NCBI RefSeq assembly: GCF_049686335.1
Contig: NZ_JBAVHX010000022.1
Span: 1-64,000 of the forward strand
From: Buttiauxella sp049686335
GTDB lineage: Bacteria; Pseudomonadota; Gammaproteobacteria; Enterobacterales; Enterobacteriaceae
Direction: 5' to 3'
Length of the DNA stretch: 64,000 nucleotides
A model generated the notes under the pieces. The model had not been told where the DNA came from and made no database searches. It worked only from the letters and a program-made list of their open reading frames with translations. This document shows positions 42,661 to 50,998 of the stretch, one piece after another. The translations under genes were made by a program, and so were the position numbers. Positions within the stretch are counted from its first letter, which is position 1, and the number at the start of each line of letters is the position of its first letter.

Positions 42661-44481
42661 TTAACGCCGGTTAGCCGGTAATTGAGCGGCTTTGTTAACG
42701 TCATACCACCAGGTATCGAAACCTGTCGTATATAACGGACGGATGGCCGGTTTGGAGAATTTGCCCCACCAGGCTAAGCGGTCTGCAGCCATGTACCACA
42801 TTGGGATCATGTAATTATTCCATGTCAGCACCCGGTCAAGCGCGCGTCCCAAGGGTAGCAGTTTTTGTTTATCGCCTTGATTAGCCACAATCTGAGCAAT
42901 CAGTTTATCGACCTCCGGGCTTTTCACACCCGGTGCATTATAAGTCGAGTCGACATATTCCGACGCCCATGAAATTTGCACATCGGCACTGGGATAAGGC
43001 ATCGCGCTGTACAGTGTCGGCATCATGTCATAGTCACGGGTACGCAAGCGGTTAGTGAGTTGCGAGTTATCCACCTGACGCACCTCCATAGTGATACCCA
43101 GCCGTTGCAAATTATGCTGGAACGGTAAAACCCATTGTGTGTTGCCGGTGGAGCCAATCAACAACTCGAAGCTAAACGGTTTGCCAGTTTTAACATTGAC
43201 GAGTTTTTGGTCCTTTAGTTCCCATCCCGCCGCTTTCAACAAGTTCAGGGCCTTGAGCAGATTGTCACGGTCAAAGCCATCGCCGCGCGATTTTGGCGGA
43301 TTGTAGATAGTAGTGAACACCTCTGGCGGTAGTTCATCCTTCATTGGCGCCAGCAGAGTCAGTTCATCTGCATTCGGATACTCCCGCGCGGCATATTCCG
43401 TATTCTGGAAATAACTGTTCGCCCGGTTGTACGCGCCATAAAACAGCGCTTTGTTCATCCATTCAAAATCAAATGCCAGGCCAATCGCCTCGCGAACATG
43501 TCGGTCTTCAAAAATGGGGCGCTGGATATTAAACGCCAGCCAGCGAGTATCCTGCGCGGCCTCGTTGGGAAGTTCTTCTTTTACAATGTACCGATTGGCA
43601 AAGTTCTTTCCGGTATAGCGGGTTGCCCAATTCTTTGCGCTCGCCTCGTTTCGAAAATCATAGGCACCTGCTTTAAAGGCTTCAAAAGCCACGTTGTCAT
43701 CGAGATAATAATCGTATCGGATTGAGTCAAAATTCCAGCGCCCACGGTTGACCGGTAAATTAGCGGCCCAATAGTCTCTGACACGAGAATAGGTAATGTA
43801 TTGCCCCATGCGCCATGCCGTTATTTTATAAGGGCCACTGGCGGGAGGAGGAGAAGAAAGCGGGTCGCTGAGCTTGTGATCTTTCCAGAATTTTTCAGGA
43901 AACACCGGCAGCGAAAACAGCCCAAGCATCCGTTCTTTACTGGGTTGCGCCAGTTCGATACGCAGCGTTAAAGGCGCGATAGCACGCATTTTTGCACCCT
44001 TATAAACCAGGCGAAATTGCGGCACACCTTCCGTCATGAATTTATTAAAAGTGAAAGCGACATCGCTGGCTTTGATGGGCGTCCCATCATGAAAACGGGC
44101 ACGGGGATTAATTTCGACTTCAGCCCAGGCAAAATTGCTGGGATAGCGCGCCATTTCTCCGATCAACGGGTAATAGCTGCCAGGTTCATCGTCGGAGGTG
44201 GTAAAAAGTGTGTCATACAATGCTTCGGTACGCACGCCAGGATTGCCACGTAGCGCGTAACGGTTGAAGTTATCAAAGGTGCCAATCGCTGACAGCGTGA
44301 TGTTCCCGCCCTTTGGGGCTGCGGGGTTGACGTAATCAAATTGCGTGAAGTTTATGGCGTATTTAGGCTCACCTAAAACGGCAAAGGAATAACTTTCCTT
44401 GATGTTTTCAGCCTGACTTGACGCAGCAATCAGGCAGAGGCTGAGCAGGGCGAGGATGCGGGCAAACATCGTATAGGTCAT
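42661..44481 (-). CDS. yejA: YejA, periplasmic binding protein of the YejABEF importer
   Basis: A 606-residue SBP_bac_5 solute-binding protein (E. coli 604) with a signal peptide ending near SSQAE. The mature part contains the family block GSYYPLIGEMARYPSNFAWAEV region and FHDGTPIKASDVAFTFNKFM (near residue 118). It binds peptides and peptide-nucleotide antibiotics and hands them to YejBE. The first in-frame ATG at 44481 abuts an AAGGA; the next ATG (44469) has a 12-base spacing, so the exact start is uncertain. First gene of the operon. Confidence 0.94.
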   Translation of the reverse strand: MTYTMFARILALLSLCLIAASSQAENIKESYSFAVLGEPKYAINFTQFDYVNPAAPKGGNITLSAIGTFDNFNRYALRGNPGVRTEALYDTLFTTSDDEPGSYYPLIGEMARYPSNFAWAEVEINPRARFHDGTPIKASDVAFTFNKFMTEGVPQFRLVYKGAKMRAIAPLTLRIELAQPSKERMLGLFSLPVFPEKFWKDHKLSDPLSSPPPASGPYKITAWRMGQYITYSRVRDYWAANLPVNRGRWNFDSIRYDYYLDDNVAFEAFKAGAYDFRNEASAKNWATRYTGKNFANRYIVKEELPNEAAQDTRWLAFNIQRPIFEDRHVREAIGLAFDFEWMNKALFYGAYNRANSYFQNTEYAAREYPNADELTLLAPMKDELPPEVFTTIYNPPKSRGDGFDRDNLLKALNLLKAAGWELKDQKLVNVKTGKPFSFELLIGSTGNTQWVLPFQHNLQRLGITMEVRQVDNSQLTNRLRTRDYDMMPTLYSAMPYPSADVQISWASEYVDSTYNAPGVKSPEVDKLIAQIVANQGDKQKLLPLGRALDRVLTWNNYMIPMWYMAADRLAWWGKFSKPAIRPLYTTGFDTWWYDVNKAAQLPANRR

Positions 44482-44648
44482 TCCTTGTCAGGGAGGAGAT
44501 TACCTAATTGTTTCATCCCGAAACAATATCACTATCCAGGTAACGTACCACCGCATTATAACGTCATGATGGTAAATCATAAGTTATGCTCGTGATACTT
44601 CAAGCGACATCGTTGTCGACCGTGGAGATTGTCTGTCAGCACGGGAAT

Positions 44649-46235
44649 TTAATCGCGGCTAAGCAACTCTTCGAAATCTTTTTTCTGATCTTCCCATACC
44701 TGTAATTGCTCAAGGGTCATAGGACGAGCGAGATAGTAACCCTGCAGGTAATTCACGCCCTGGTCAATCAGCCATTTGGCTTGCTCAGGGGTCTCAACCC
44801 CTTCAGCGACGGTCGTCATACTGAGTTTGCGGGCAAGGGTCAGCACCGCATCGAGCACTGGAGAGGTGACGGTTTCAAAGCCAATCGAATTAACAAAGCC
44901 ACGGTCAATCTTGAGATAGTCGAGCTTAAAGCGTTCGAGATAGATAAGCGCACTGTGCCCGGTACCAAAATCATCTACAGCAATTTCATATCCCTGCTCT
45001 TGCATCCAGGTAAACAGGCAACTGGCCTCGTTTTCCTTAACCATATCGCGTTCGGTAATCTCAAAAATTAGCTGGAAATGACGAGGCGGCAACGAAGCGG
45101 CAAAAGCCTGAATATCTTCTTTGAAGGTTGAGGAGTGCAAATGGCTGGGAGCCAGGTTAACACCGAGTCGCGCGCCAGCCGGTAAAATATGCTGAAGTTT
45201 TTTGGCATCATGCGCAATCAGTTCAAACAAATGGCGGGTGAGGGGGACAATCAATTGCTGGGCTTCGGCAAAGGCGATAAACGCATCTGGCGGAATAGGG
45301 CCAGCAATCGGGTGATTCCAGCGCATCAACACTTCAACACCCGACATTTTTAGCGCTTTGGCATTCACCACTGGCTGATACACCACACTGAATTGCCCGC
45401 GTTTAATGCCGGTCAGGATCTCTTTGCCTGAGCGTAAGCGCACTGTCAGCAACCAGGCGCACAATGCCCCGATAAGTATGCCGAAAATTAAACCCGTCAG
45501 AATGGAGATTTGAATGTCTTCCACAGGCCAGGTTTCGCCATACAGCGCTAATTTGATGGGGTATCCCTGAATGCTAATAATACGCGTGGGATGTGCCGGC
45601 AGCATTGCGGCATCTAATACATGATTGGAGGTCGTGGTTAAGGCTTTACCTCCCACGATGATCGCCATTGAAACCATATCGCTTTGGCGAGTGCTGAATA
45701 ATAAATACGGGGTGAGATTCACATTCAGAGTGGCGAAAACACCGTGACCAGAAATCAACGGATTTTTAAACCACGCGGCAATGGTCGGCTTGCCTGGCAT
45801 CATCGGTGTGCCCTGCATGATATCAAGATCAACCTCATTGTTGAGGTCGATATCCGGGACCAGCTGACGCATATCCATCAACATACTGCCGGTGGCAGAA
45901 GAACAATAAGCTTCGTAATTACGCACTAATACAAAGGCGCGAACGTTGACGTTAAATGCGGCAAGTGAGGTGAGTTCACCGGAGACATGATGGCAATCGG
46001 AAAGCGTTAAGGGCTGGATGCCGCTGCTGCTGGTCTGAAGCTCACTGAAAAAGTGGCTGAGGTAATCACGTATATCTGAAGTCAGCGTGTCGTAGCTTGC
46101 CTCGCGCTTACTATGCAGCGTCAGGCTGGTTATTCCACCAATCAGTAGCGCGGCAAGAATACCCGCCAAAATACTGAAGGCGGCAATTTGCCGGACGGAG
46201 GTAAAATAACGTGAAAAAATATTTTTAGAAAACAT
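44649..46235 (-). CDS. pdeN: PdeN (Rtn), CSS-motif EAL-domain c-di-GMP phosphodiesterase
   Basis: A 528-residue inner-membrane protein (E. coli PdeN 518 aa). One span near 17-38, a periplasmic CSS domain with the YCSS Cys motif (near 110) and a second span near 245-265 lead into a cytosolic EAL domain. Catalytic blocks are EVLMRW (an EVL variant also present in E. coli PdeN), NLAPSHL, ITERDM, DDFGTGHSALIYLE and AEGVETPEQ, so it should be an active phosphodiesterase whose activity depends on periplasmic redox state. It is a single gene between mepS and yejA. Confidence 0.92.
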   Translation of the reverse strand: MFSKNIFSRYFTSVRQIAAFSILAGILAALLIGGITSLTLHSKREASYDTLTSDIRDYLSHFFSELQTSSSGIQPLTLSDCHHVSGELTSLAAFNVNVRAFVLVRNYEAYCSSATGSMLMDMRQLVPDIDLNNEVDLDIMQGTPMMPGKPTIAAWFKNPLISGHGVFATLNVNLTPYLLFSTRQSDMVSMAIIVGGKALTTTSNHVLDAAMLPAHPTRIISIQGYPIKLALYGETWPVEDIQISILTGLIFGILIGALCAWLLTVRLRSGKEILTGIKRGQFSVVYQPVVNAKALKMSGVEVLMRWNHPIAGPIPPDAFIAFAEAQQLIVPLTRHLFELIAHDAKKLQHILPAGARLGVNLAPSHLHSSTFKEDIQAFAASLPPRHFQLIFEITERDMVKENEASCLFTWMQEQGYEIAVDDFGTGHSALIYLERFKLDYLKIDRGFVNSIGFETVTSPVLDAVLTLARKLSMTTVAEGVETPEQAKWLIDQGVNYLQGYYLARPMTLEQLQVWEDQKKDFEELLSRD

Positions 46236-46390
46236 GGCTTAAGGGTTCCTGCAAGCGCAAGAGACTTATTGTTTATATGTGTTTTTTCGGACTATAACGC
46301 AAAAAGTGGCATAGCGTCATAAAGTTTCGAACGTAAATTATAATCATTTTATAAACGTTTACTTTTTGCACTCACTGAATTTCAGGCAAT

Positions 46391-46414
46391 AAAAAACGCT
46401 GCATAAGCAGCGTT
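46391..46414 (-). terminator. Terminator of mepS
   Basis: On the reverse strand AACGCTGC/GCAGCGTT (46414-46395) with a TTAT loop and six T. Confidence 0.85.
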
Positions 46415-46477
46415 TCTTGTCTCGTCGAATTGTTTTCTTGCAATCAGCCAAGGGATTAACTGTCTGCAAGAACCGCA

Positions 46478-47044
46478 TTAACTGCGGCTCAGTACGCGTC
46501 GTGCTTCGTTATAACGCTTCTTCCAGTACGGTTCGTCCATGCTTGAAATCGTCACACCACTGCTGGTGGAAGCATGTACAAACTGATTATTGCCGATATA
46601 AATACCAACATGTCGACCGGTTGAACCTGCGCGGAACAGAACTAAATCGCCAGTACGTAATTTATTACGTGAAATCGATTTACCTGAATCCTGCTGTTCA
46701 GAAGTTGAACGAGGCAACTCTAAACCAAATTGTTCACGGAATGTACGCTGCACGAATGCAGAACAATCAATACCGCTTTTATTGCTGCCACCAAGACGAT
46801 AACGAACGCCTTTCCAGCTTGCATATTGATCCATGAGACGTGATTTCACATCTACATTACGGACCATCTCTTCGAATTCATCCTGAGAGGCTTGCAGTAA
46901 AAAACCATCTTTATTGCCGACTGCATGCGTCTCAGAATGCATATTTGCGGTGTTTGTCGAACTACATGCTGACAGCATTACTGCCACAGCAACGGCGGGA
47001 ATTACCCGCAAGATATATCTCAAAATAGGCTGAGATTTGACCAT
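46478..47044 (-). CDS. mepS: MepS (Spr), murein DD-endopeptidase lipoprotein
   Basis: A 188-residue outer-membrane lipoprotein, the same length as E. coli MepS. The lipobox LSAC puts the acylated Cys at residue 27. The NlpC/P60 domain has the catalytic Cys94 in GIDCSAFVQRTF, His in GRHVGIYIGNNQFVHAS and the family's second His. It cuts D-Ala-mDAP crosslinks to open the sacculus for growth and is degraded by NlpI-Prc. A long 5' region upstream contains an exact palindrome, listed separately. Confidence 0.95.
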   Translation of the reverse strand: MVKSQPILRYILRVIPAVAVAVMLSACSSTNTANMHSETHAVGNKDGFLLQASQDEFEEMVRNVDVKSRLMDQYASWKGVRYRLGGSNKSGIDCSAFVQRTFREQFGLELPRSTSEQQDSGKSISRNKLRTGDLVLFRAGSTGRHVGIYIGNNQFVHASTSSGVTISSMDEPYWKKRYNEARRVLSRS

Positions 47045-47069
47045 TATGTTTGTTATCCCTTGAAGTCCT

Positions 47070-47087
47070 TAACGATAAATATCGTTA
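47070..47087. promoter_or_regulatory. Perfect palindrome upstream of mepS
   Basis: TAACGATA-AA-TATCGTTA, an exact dyad of 8 bp arms, lies 26 bp upstream of the mepS start. A possible -10 (TATAAC on the reverse strand) overlaps its upstream edge. The two-base centre is too short for a good RNA hairpin, so a DNA operator is more likely. I do not recognise the regulator. Confidence 0.5.
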
Positions 47088-47402
47088 TACAAAATGCCAA
47101 CGTGACGAGACTAATTACCTGAGCGTCATGAAACAAATGCTTATGAGCAAAACTGTGGTATGACGCACAAATTTATTCACACTGCGAATGATTTGGCTTT
47201 AAGCACAAAACGTATCCGAGGTTACCCTATCAACACTGGCGTGGCGAGAGCTTTTATCCGTTTTTTTATAAGAAATTGTGATGTTAAAAAATGATAAGAA
47301 ATATTGCGTATTTGTTAAGCGTTATTGATGTTTAATTGTGCAAATGCTTCTTTTAACTGGGGAAGCGAAAAGGTTAAATATTAGTCGATTTTAACGGGTG
47401 AA
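47088..47402. other. AT-rich region between the lpxT terminator and mepS
   Basis: About 315 bp of AT-rich sequence upstream of mepS with no gene I can support. It presumably contains mepS promoter elements. Confidence 0.4.
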
Positions 47403-47440
47403 TGAAAAATCATCAGAGTTCATTCCGTTCTCTGATGATT
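47403..47440 (-). terminator. Terminator of lpxT
   Basis: AATCATCAGAG (47408-47418) and CTCTGATGATT (47430-47440) form an 11 bp stem. On the reverse strand the stem is followed by a short T-run, 26 bp past the lpxT stop. Confidence 0.8.
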
Positions 47441-47465
47441 GAGCGTCATTGGTGTTTATCAGATG

Positions 47466-48173
47466 TTAATCATTCGCTTTACGCATTTGGGGTAAATAAC
47501 GGTCGAGCAGGTTAATTAACCCATCACTTACTGGGGTTAATAACACCCATGGTAAGCAAACAAGCGCAATGGAGAGCGACCCAACAAAGATATCAGTAAA
47601 CCAGTGTGCCCCTATCATCATGCGCGGCATCATGAAGATCAGGAAAATAATAACGGCAATGCCAAACGCTTTTTTACCGAAATATCGCAGCATGAAGCCG
47701 GTGAAAATCAGCAGCATTAATCCGTGGTCGCCCGGGAAACTGTCTTTAGAAGCATCCTTTGTCGGGAAATGCAGCAATTCACTGACACGGTAAATATCGG
47801 TGAAATAGAGCGTAGGGCTGACGTGAGATTCCGGAATCAAATGGCCGAGCTGATTAATAATCACTGCACAAAATAGCATCACAATGCCCATGATGACCAT
47901 GCGGCGGCGACCGCTTGATGATTCTTTGCGCCAATAGAAGAAAAACAACGTACCCATCGCTAATAACGAGATGCCATCAAACACGCGATTATTGGTCACC
48001 GCGACAAGTATCAGGAAGGCGTGACTCTTTACCAGTGCGCGGTTGAAGAAATGGAAGATATTGGAGTCGATAACGAACCAATAGCCATGTCCGGCAGGCA
48101 GATACCAACTAAAAAAGAGTGCTAATCCCAGTGCGTTTAGCACCAGGATTAAAGGTAATCGAATAGTTTTCAT
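47466..48173 (-). CDS. lpxT: LpxT, lipid A 1-diphosphate synthase
   Basis: A 235-residue inner-membrane PAP2 phosphotransferase (E. coli LpxT/YeiU 237 aa). It moves phosphate from undecaprenyl pyrophosphate to the 1-phosphate of lipid A at the periplasmic face. The PAP2 signature is present as KDASKDSFPGDHGLML (near 143) and RMMIGAHWFTDIFVG (near 188). Six spans are predicted. It lies 42 bp downstream of yeiR on the same strand, and its own terminator follows. Confidence 0.93.
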   Translation of the reverse strand: MKTIRLPLILVLNALGLALFFSWYLPAGHGYWFVIDSNIFHFFNRALVKSHAFLILVAVTNNRVFDGISLLAMGTLFFFYWRKESSSGRRRMVIMGIVMLFCAVIINQLGHLIPESHVSPTLYFTDIYRVSELLHFPTKDASKDSFPGDHGLMLLIFTGFMLRYFGKKAFGIAVIIFLIFMMPRMMIGAHWFTDIFVGSLSIALVCLPWVLLTPVSDGLINLLDRYLPQMRKAND

Positions 48174-48215
48174 ACGTTGTCACGAGTTTTTTTAACAAAG
48201 GGCAAAAGGGTAGAC

Positions 48216-49196
48216 CTACAAACTTAAACGTAGCTTCAACAGCGACGTTTGCAATGCATTCCAGTCAACTTCAGCACTATGAATCAACTCGATACGGCTG
48301 TCTGGTGGGGCCACGTTTTGTGTTTCGATATGGAAATCAAGACCCTGGCGATTTACACGGACTAAGCCTTCCGCAATACGCAGTACGCCTTTAACGCGGT
48401 CGACCGGGGCCAGTCTGGCCCATTCCAGAATCCCCACCGTGTCAAAGAGGGTGTCGGCATCAAATATCCAGCCGCAACCGACGTAGCCCTGACCACTATT
48501 AATGCTTCGTCTCCAGCGTTGATGCTCCGGCAGACTTAATGCGGCAAGACCTTTAGTGACGGCGTGGCTGTGTTGATGGTCGGGGCTGGAAGGGAGTTCG
48601 CGTAGATTTTGACGCGGTCTTTCAAGAAGCGTGATATCAATCTTGCCGTTACTCGCGGCAATAATGTCACGGCCTAAAGCTTCGCGCTGTTGCCAGTCGG
48701 CCAGTGCTTTGCGGCTTTCATCGCTGGCACGGTCTTCTTTATTGGCAATGATAATATCGGCCGCCGCCAGCTGGTCGCGGAAGTTGTCATTATTTATGGC
48801 GCGTTCATCAAGTAACTGGCGAGGGTCGAGCAAACAAATCGTGGCGTTGAGTTCTATCCACGGTTGGTAAACCTCGGCAGTCAGCATATCGAGAATTTGT
48901 TTCGGATGACCCAGACCTGTCGGTTCGATAAGTAATCGGTCGGGTTTACCCTGGCGAAGTAATGTATTCAGGCCAACTTGCATCGGCAACCCATTCACAC
49001 AACACATACAGCCGCCGGGGATTTCTTTCAATAATGCGCCGCTATCAGCTAATAACGCACCGTCGATGCCGACTTCACCAAATTCATTGACCAGCACAGC
49101 CCATTTTTCATGCTCAGGTTTATTGGCCAATAAATGCAAAATGGTGGTGGTTTTTCCGCTACCGAGAAAACCGGTAATGAGGTTGGTTTTAGTCAC
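48216..49196 (-). CDS. yeiR: YeiR, zinc-binding COG0523 GTPase
   Basis: A 326-residue G3E-family GTPase (E. coli 328). The P-loop GFLGSGKTT lies at 9-17, the metal-binding CxCC motif in GGCMCCVNGLP (near 63) and the base-recognition motif NKED near 152. A CobW C-terminal domain follows. The E. coli protein binds zinc and hydrolyses GTP and helps growth under metal limitation. The frame is open far upstream to 49676, but that extension overlaps yeiQ and is not conserved; GTG 49196 with GGAG gives VTKTNLITGFLGSG. Confidence 0.92.
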   Translation of the reverse strand: MTKTNLITGFLGSGKTTTILHLLANKPEHEKWAVLVNEFGEVGIDGALLADSGALLKEIPGGCMCCVNGLPMQVGLNTLLRQGKPDRLLIEPTGLGHPKQILDMLTAEVYQPWIELNATICLLDPRQLLDERAINNDNFRDQLAAADIIIANKEDRASDESRKALADWQQREALGRDIIAASNGKIDITLLERPRQNLRELPSSPDHQHSHAVTKGLAALSLPEHQRWRRSINSGQGYVGCGWIFDADTLFDTVGILEWARLAPVDRVKGVLRIAEGLVRVNRQGLDFHIETQNVAPPDSRIELIHSAEVDWNALQTSLLKLRLSL

Positions 49197-49326
49197 AGGC
49201 GCTCCGGACAGGTTAAGTGAACCTAACGTGATTAGTATCACAATCCTGAACAACATTTGCGAGAAAAGGAAGCCTGAGCGTGCTTCACATCCTTGTGAAG
49301 TATGTTTAAAGGCATTGATCGTTAAA

Positions 49327-50790
49327 TTAACCGACCAGTTTTGCGACCGCGGCGCGTGCGCCAGTGCGGCACAACTCATTCCATGCAGCCTGGACGTTTT
49401 CGACAAAATGTTCATCAGCAGGCAGGTCGCTGCCGAAGATTTCTTGCAGGCTGAGCAGGGCGTTGACGCGTTCTTCTGGCGTGCTGCCGTCAACCAGGGT
49501 TTTAATTTTCGCGGCCAATGGATCGCGAATATCAATTTCATTTCCAGCGTCATCGGTGCCGCTGACATAACGCATCCATCCGGCAATACCCAACGCCAGA
49601 CATGGCCATGCATCACCTTGCTGCAGGTGCCAGCGAACACTTTCCAGCATGCGCTGCGGCAGCTTCTGGCTCCCATCCATCGCGATTTGCCAGGTGCGGT
49701 GTTTCAGCGCCGGGTTTTCGAAACGCTCAATCAGGTTATTCGCATATTGCTGTAAATCGACGCCCGTCACCCGCAGAGTTGGCGCTTGTTCTTGCATCAT
49801 CAAACGATGGGCAGCCTGGCGGAAATTATCATCAGCCATGCAGTCGTTAACATGCTGATAGCCTGCGAGGTACCCGAGATACGCGAGGAAGGAGTGGCTG
49901 CCGTTAAGCATGCGCAGCTTCATTTGCTCCCACGGCATCACGTCATCGACCATTTCAACGCCCACTTCTTCCCAGGCAGGGCGGCCCGCGACAAAATTAT
50001 CTTCAATAACCCACTGGATAAACGGTTCACCTGAAATCGCGCAAGGATCTTCAACACCCAGCGTTTCGGTGATTTCCAGTAAGGATTCTGGCGTTGCCGC
50101 AGGGACAATTCTGTCAACCATGGTGCTTGGGAAGGTCACATGTTCACGGACCCAGTCGGCTAATTCCTGGCTACGAGTTTCTGCCATGCCGATCACCGCA
50201 TTGCGTACCACATGGCCGTTGTCGGGAATGTTGTCGCACGAAAGCACGGTAAATGGACGCAAGCCCCGCTCGCGACGGCGATTGAGTGCTTCCACTAAAA
50301 TACCTGGCGCGGAATGGGGTTCGGCTGGATTTTTCAGGTCGTGAATAATTCGTTCGTTATTGTTGTCGAGTTTTCCGGTCGCCGGATCGATGCAATATCC
50401 CTTTTCAGTCACGGTCAGGGAAACAATCGCCACTTGCGGCTCGCAGAATTTCTCAATAATGGCCTCGAGGCCATCAAGTTTTGCATTCAGGCATTCGTTA
50501 ACCGCACCGACAACTATCGCCTGATTACCTTCTCGGCCTTTTTCCAGCACGGTATAGAGGTGATCCTGGGCGCGTAGCGCGGTCATCAATTTATCACCGC
50601 TAAACAGGCTAATTTCACAAATGCCCCAATCCCCCCCCAATTTATTGAGTACCCGATCGGTCAACAACGCCTGATGTGCGCGATGAAATGCCCCAAAGCC
50701 AAAATGGACGATGCGGGTTTTTAACGCTTTGCGATCATAGCGTGGTTGCTGAACACCGGTGGGGAGCGCGACCGAAGCAATTGTATTCAT
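49327..50790 (-). CDS. yeiQ: YeiQ, mannitol/fructuronate dehydrogenase family oxidoreductase
   Basis: A 487-residue polyol dehydrogenase of the long-chain mannitol dehydrogenase family, closest to E. coli YeiQ (488 aa) and a paralogue of fructuronate reductase UxuB. NAD-binding HFGFGAFHRAHQALL occurs near residue 29; the family catalytic block KLRMLNGSHSFLAYLGYLAG is near 300 and KHRTWQIAMDGSQKLPQRM near 373. The substrate of YeiQ is not established. Here it diverges from uxuA, so a role as mannonate/fructuronate oxidoreductase feeding UxuA is likely by context. Confidence 0.9.
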   Translation of the reverse strand: MNTIASVALPTGVQQPRYDRKALKTRIVHFGFGAFHRAHQALLTDRVLNKLGGDWGICEISLFSGDKLMTALRAQDHLYTVLEKGREGNQAIVVGAVNECLNAKLDGLEAIIEKFCEPQVAIVSLTVTEKGYCIDPATGKLDNNNERIIHDLKNPAEPHSAPGILVEALNRRRERGLRPFTVLSCDNIPDNGHVVRNAVIGMAETRSQELADWVREHVTFPSTMVDRIVPAATPESLLEITETLGVEDPCAISGEPFIQWVIEDNFVAGRPAWEEVGVEMVDDVMPWEQMKLRMLNGSHSFLAYLGYLAGYQHVNDCMADDNFRQAAHRLMMQEQAPTLRVTGVDLQQYANNLIERFENPALKHRTWQIAMDGSQKLPQRMLESVRWHLQQGDAWPCLALGIAGWMRYVSGTDDAGNEIDIRDPLAAKIKTLVDGSTPEERVNALLSLQEIFGSDLPADEHFVENVQAAWNELCRTGARAAVAKLVG

Positions 50791-50998
50791 AATTGTAAAT
50801 CCCGATTAACGAATTAGTAACATTGCGCAGTCTAAAGTTATATGACAGCAAATTAAATTGGTGTGCCGTCTTTATCCATTTAATGTGAGCTGGATCAACC
50901 AATGTCACCGCAAAATTTGACCGAAAAGAAGAATCCAGTATGGTAGTAGTCAATACAGCATTTAGAATTGGTATGACAACTTAACTGAGGAACTGTCG
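50791..50998. promoter_or_regulatory. yeiQ-uxuA divergent control region with UxuR/ExuR-like and CRP-like sites
   Basis: AAATTGGTGTGCCGTC (50855-50870) and GAATTGGTATGACAACTT (50965-50982) resemble the UxuR/ExuR operator AAATTGGTATACCAATTT. TGTGA-GCTGGA-TCAAC (50884-50899) resembles a CRP site. One operator-like site lies near each start, suggesting joint control of both genes by hexuronate and catabolite signals. Based on consensus only. Confidence 0.55.

Noticed and set aside
44649..46235. Loss of PdeN activity because the signature reads EVL rather than EAL
   Set aside because: The same EVL form occurs in E. coli PdeN, and the remaining catalytic motifs are intact.
49197..49676. Possible 160-residue N-terminal extension of YeiR
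   Set aside because: It overlaps yeiQ on the same strand in another frame, is unlike any GTPase extension, and the GTG at 49196 gives the known family N-terminus with a ribosome site.
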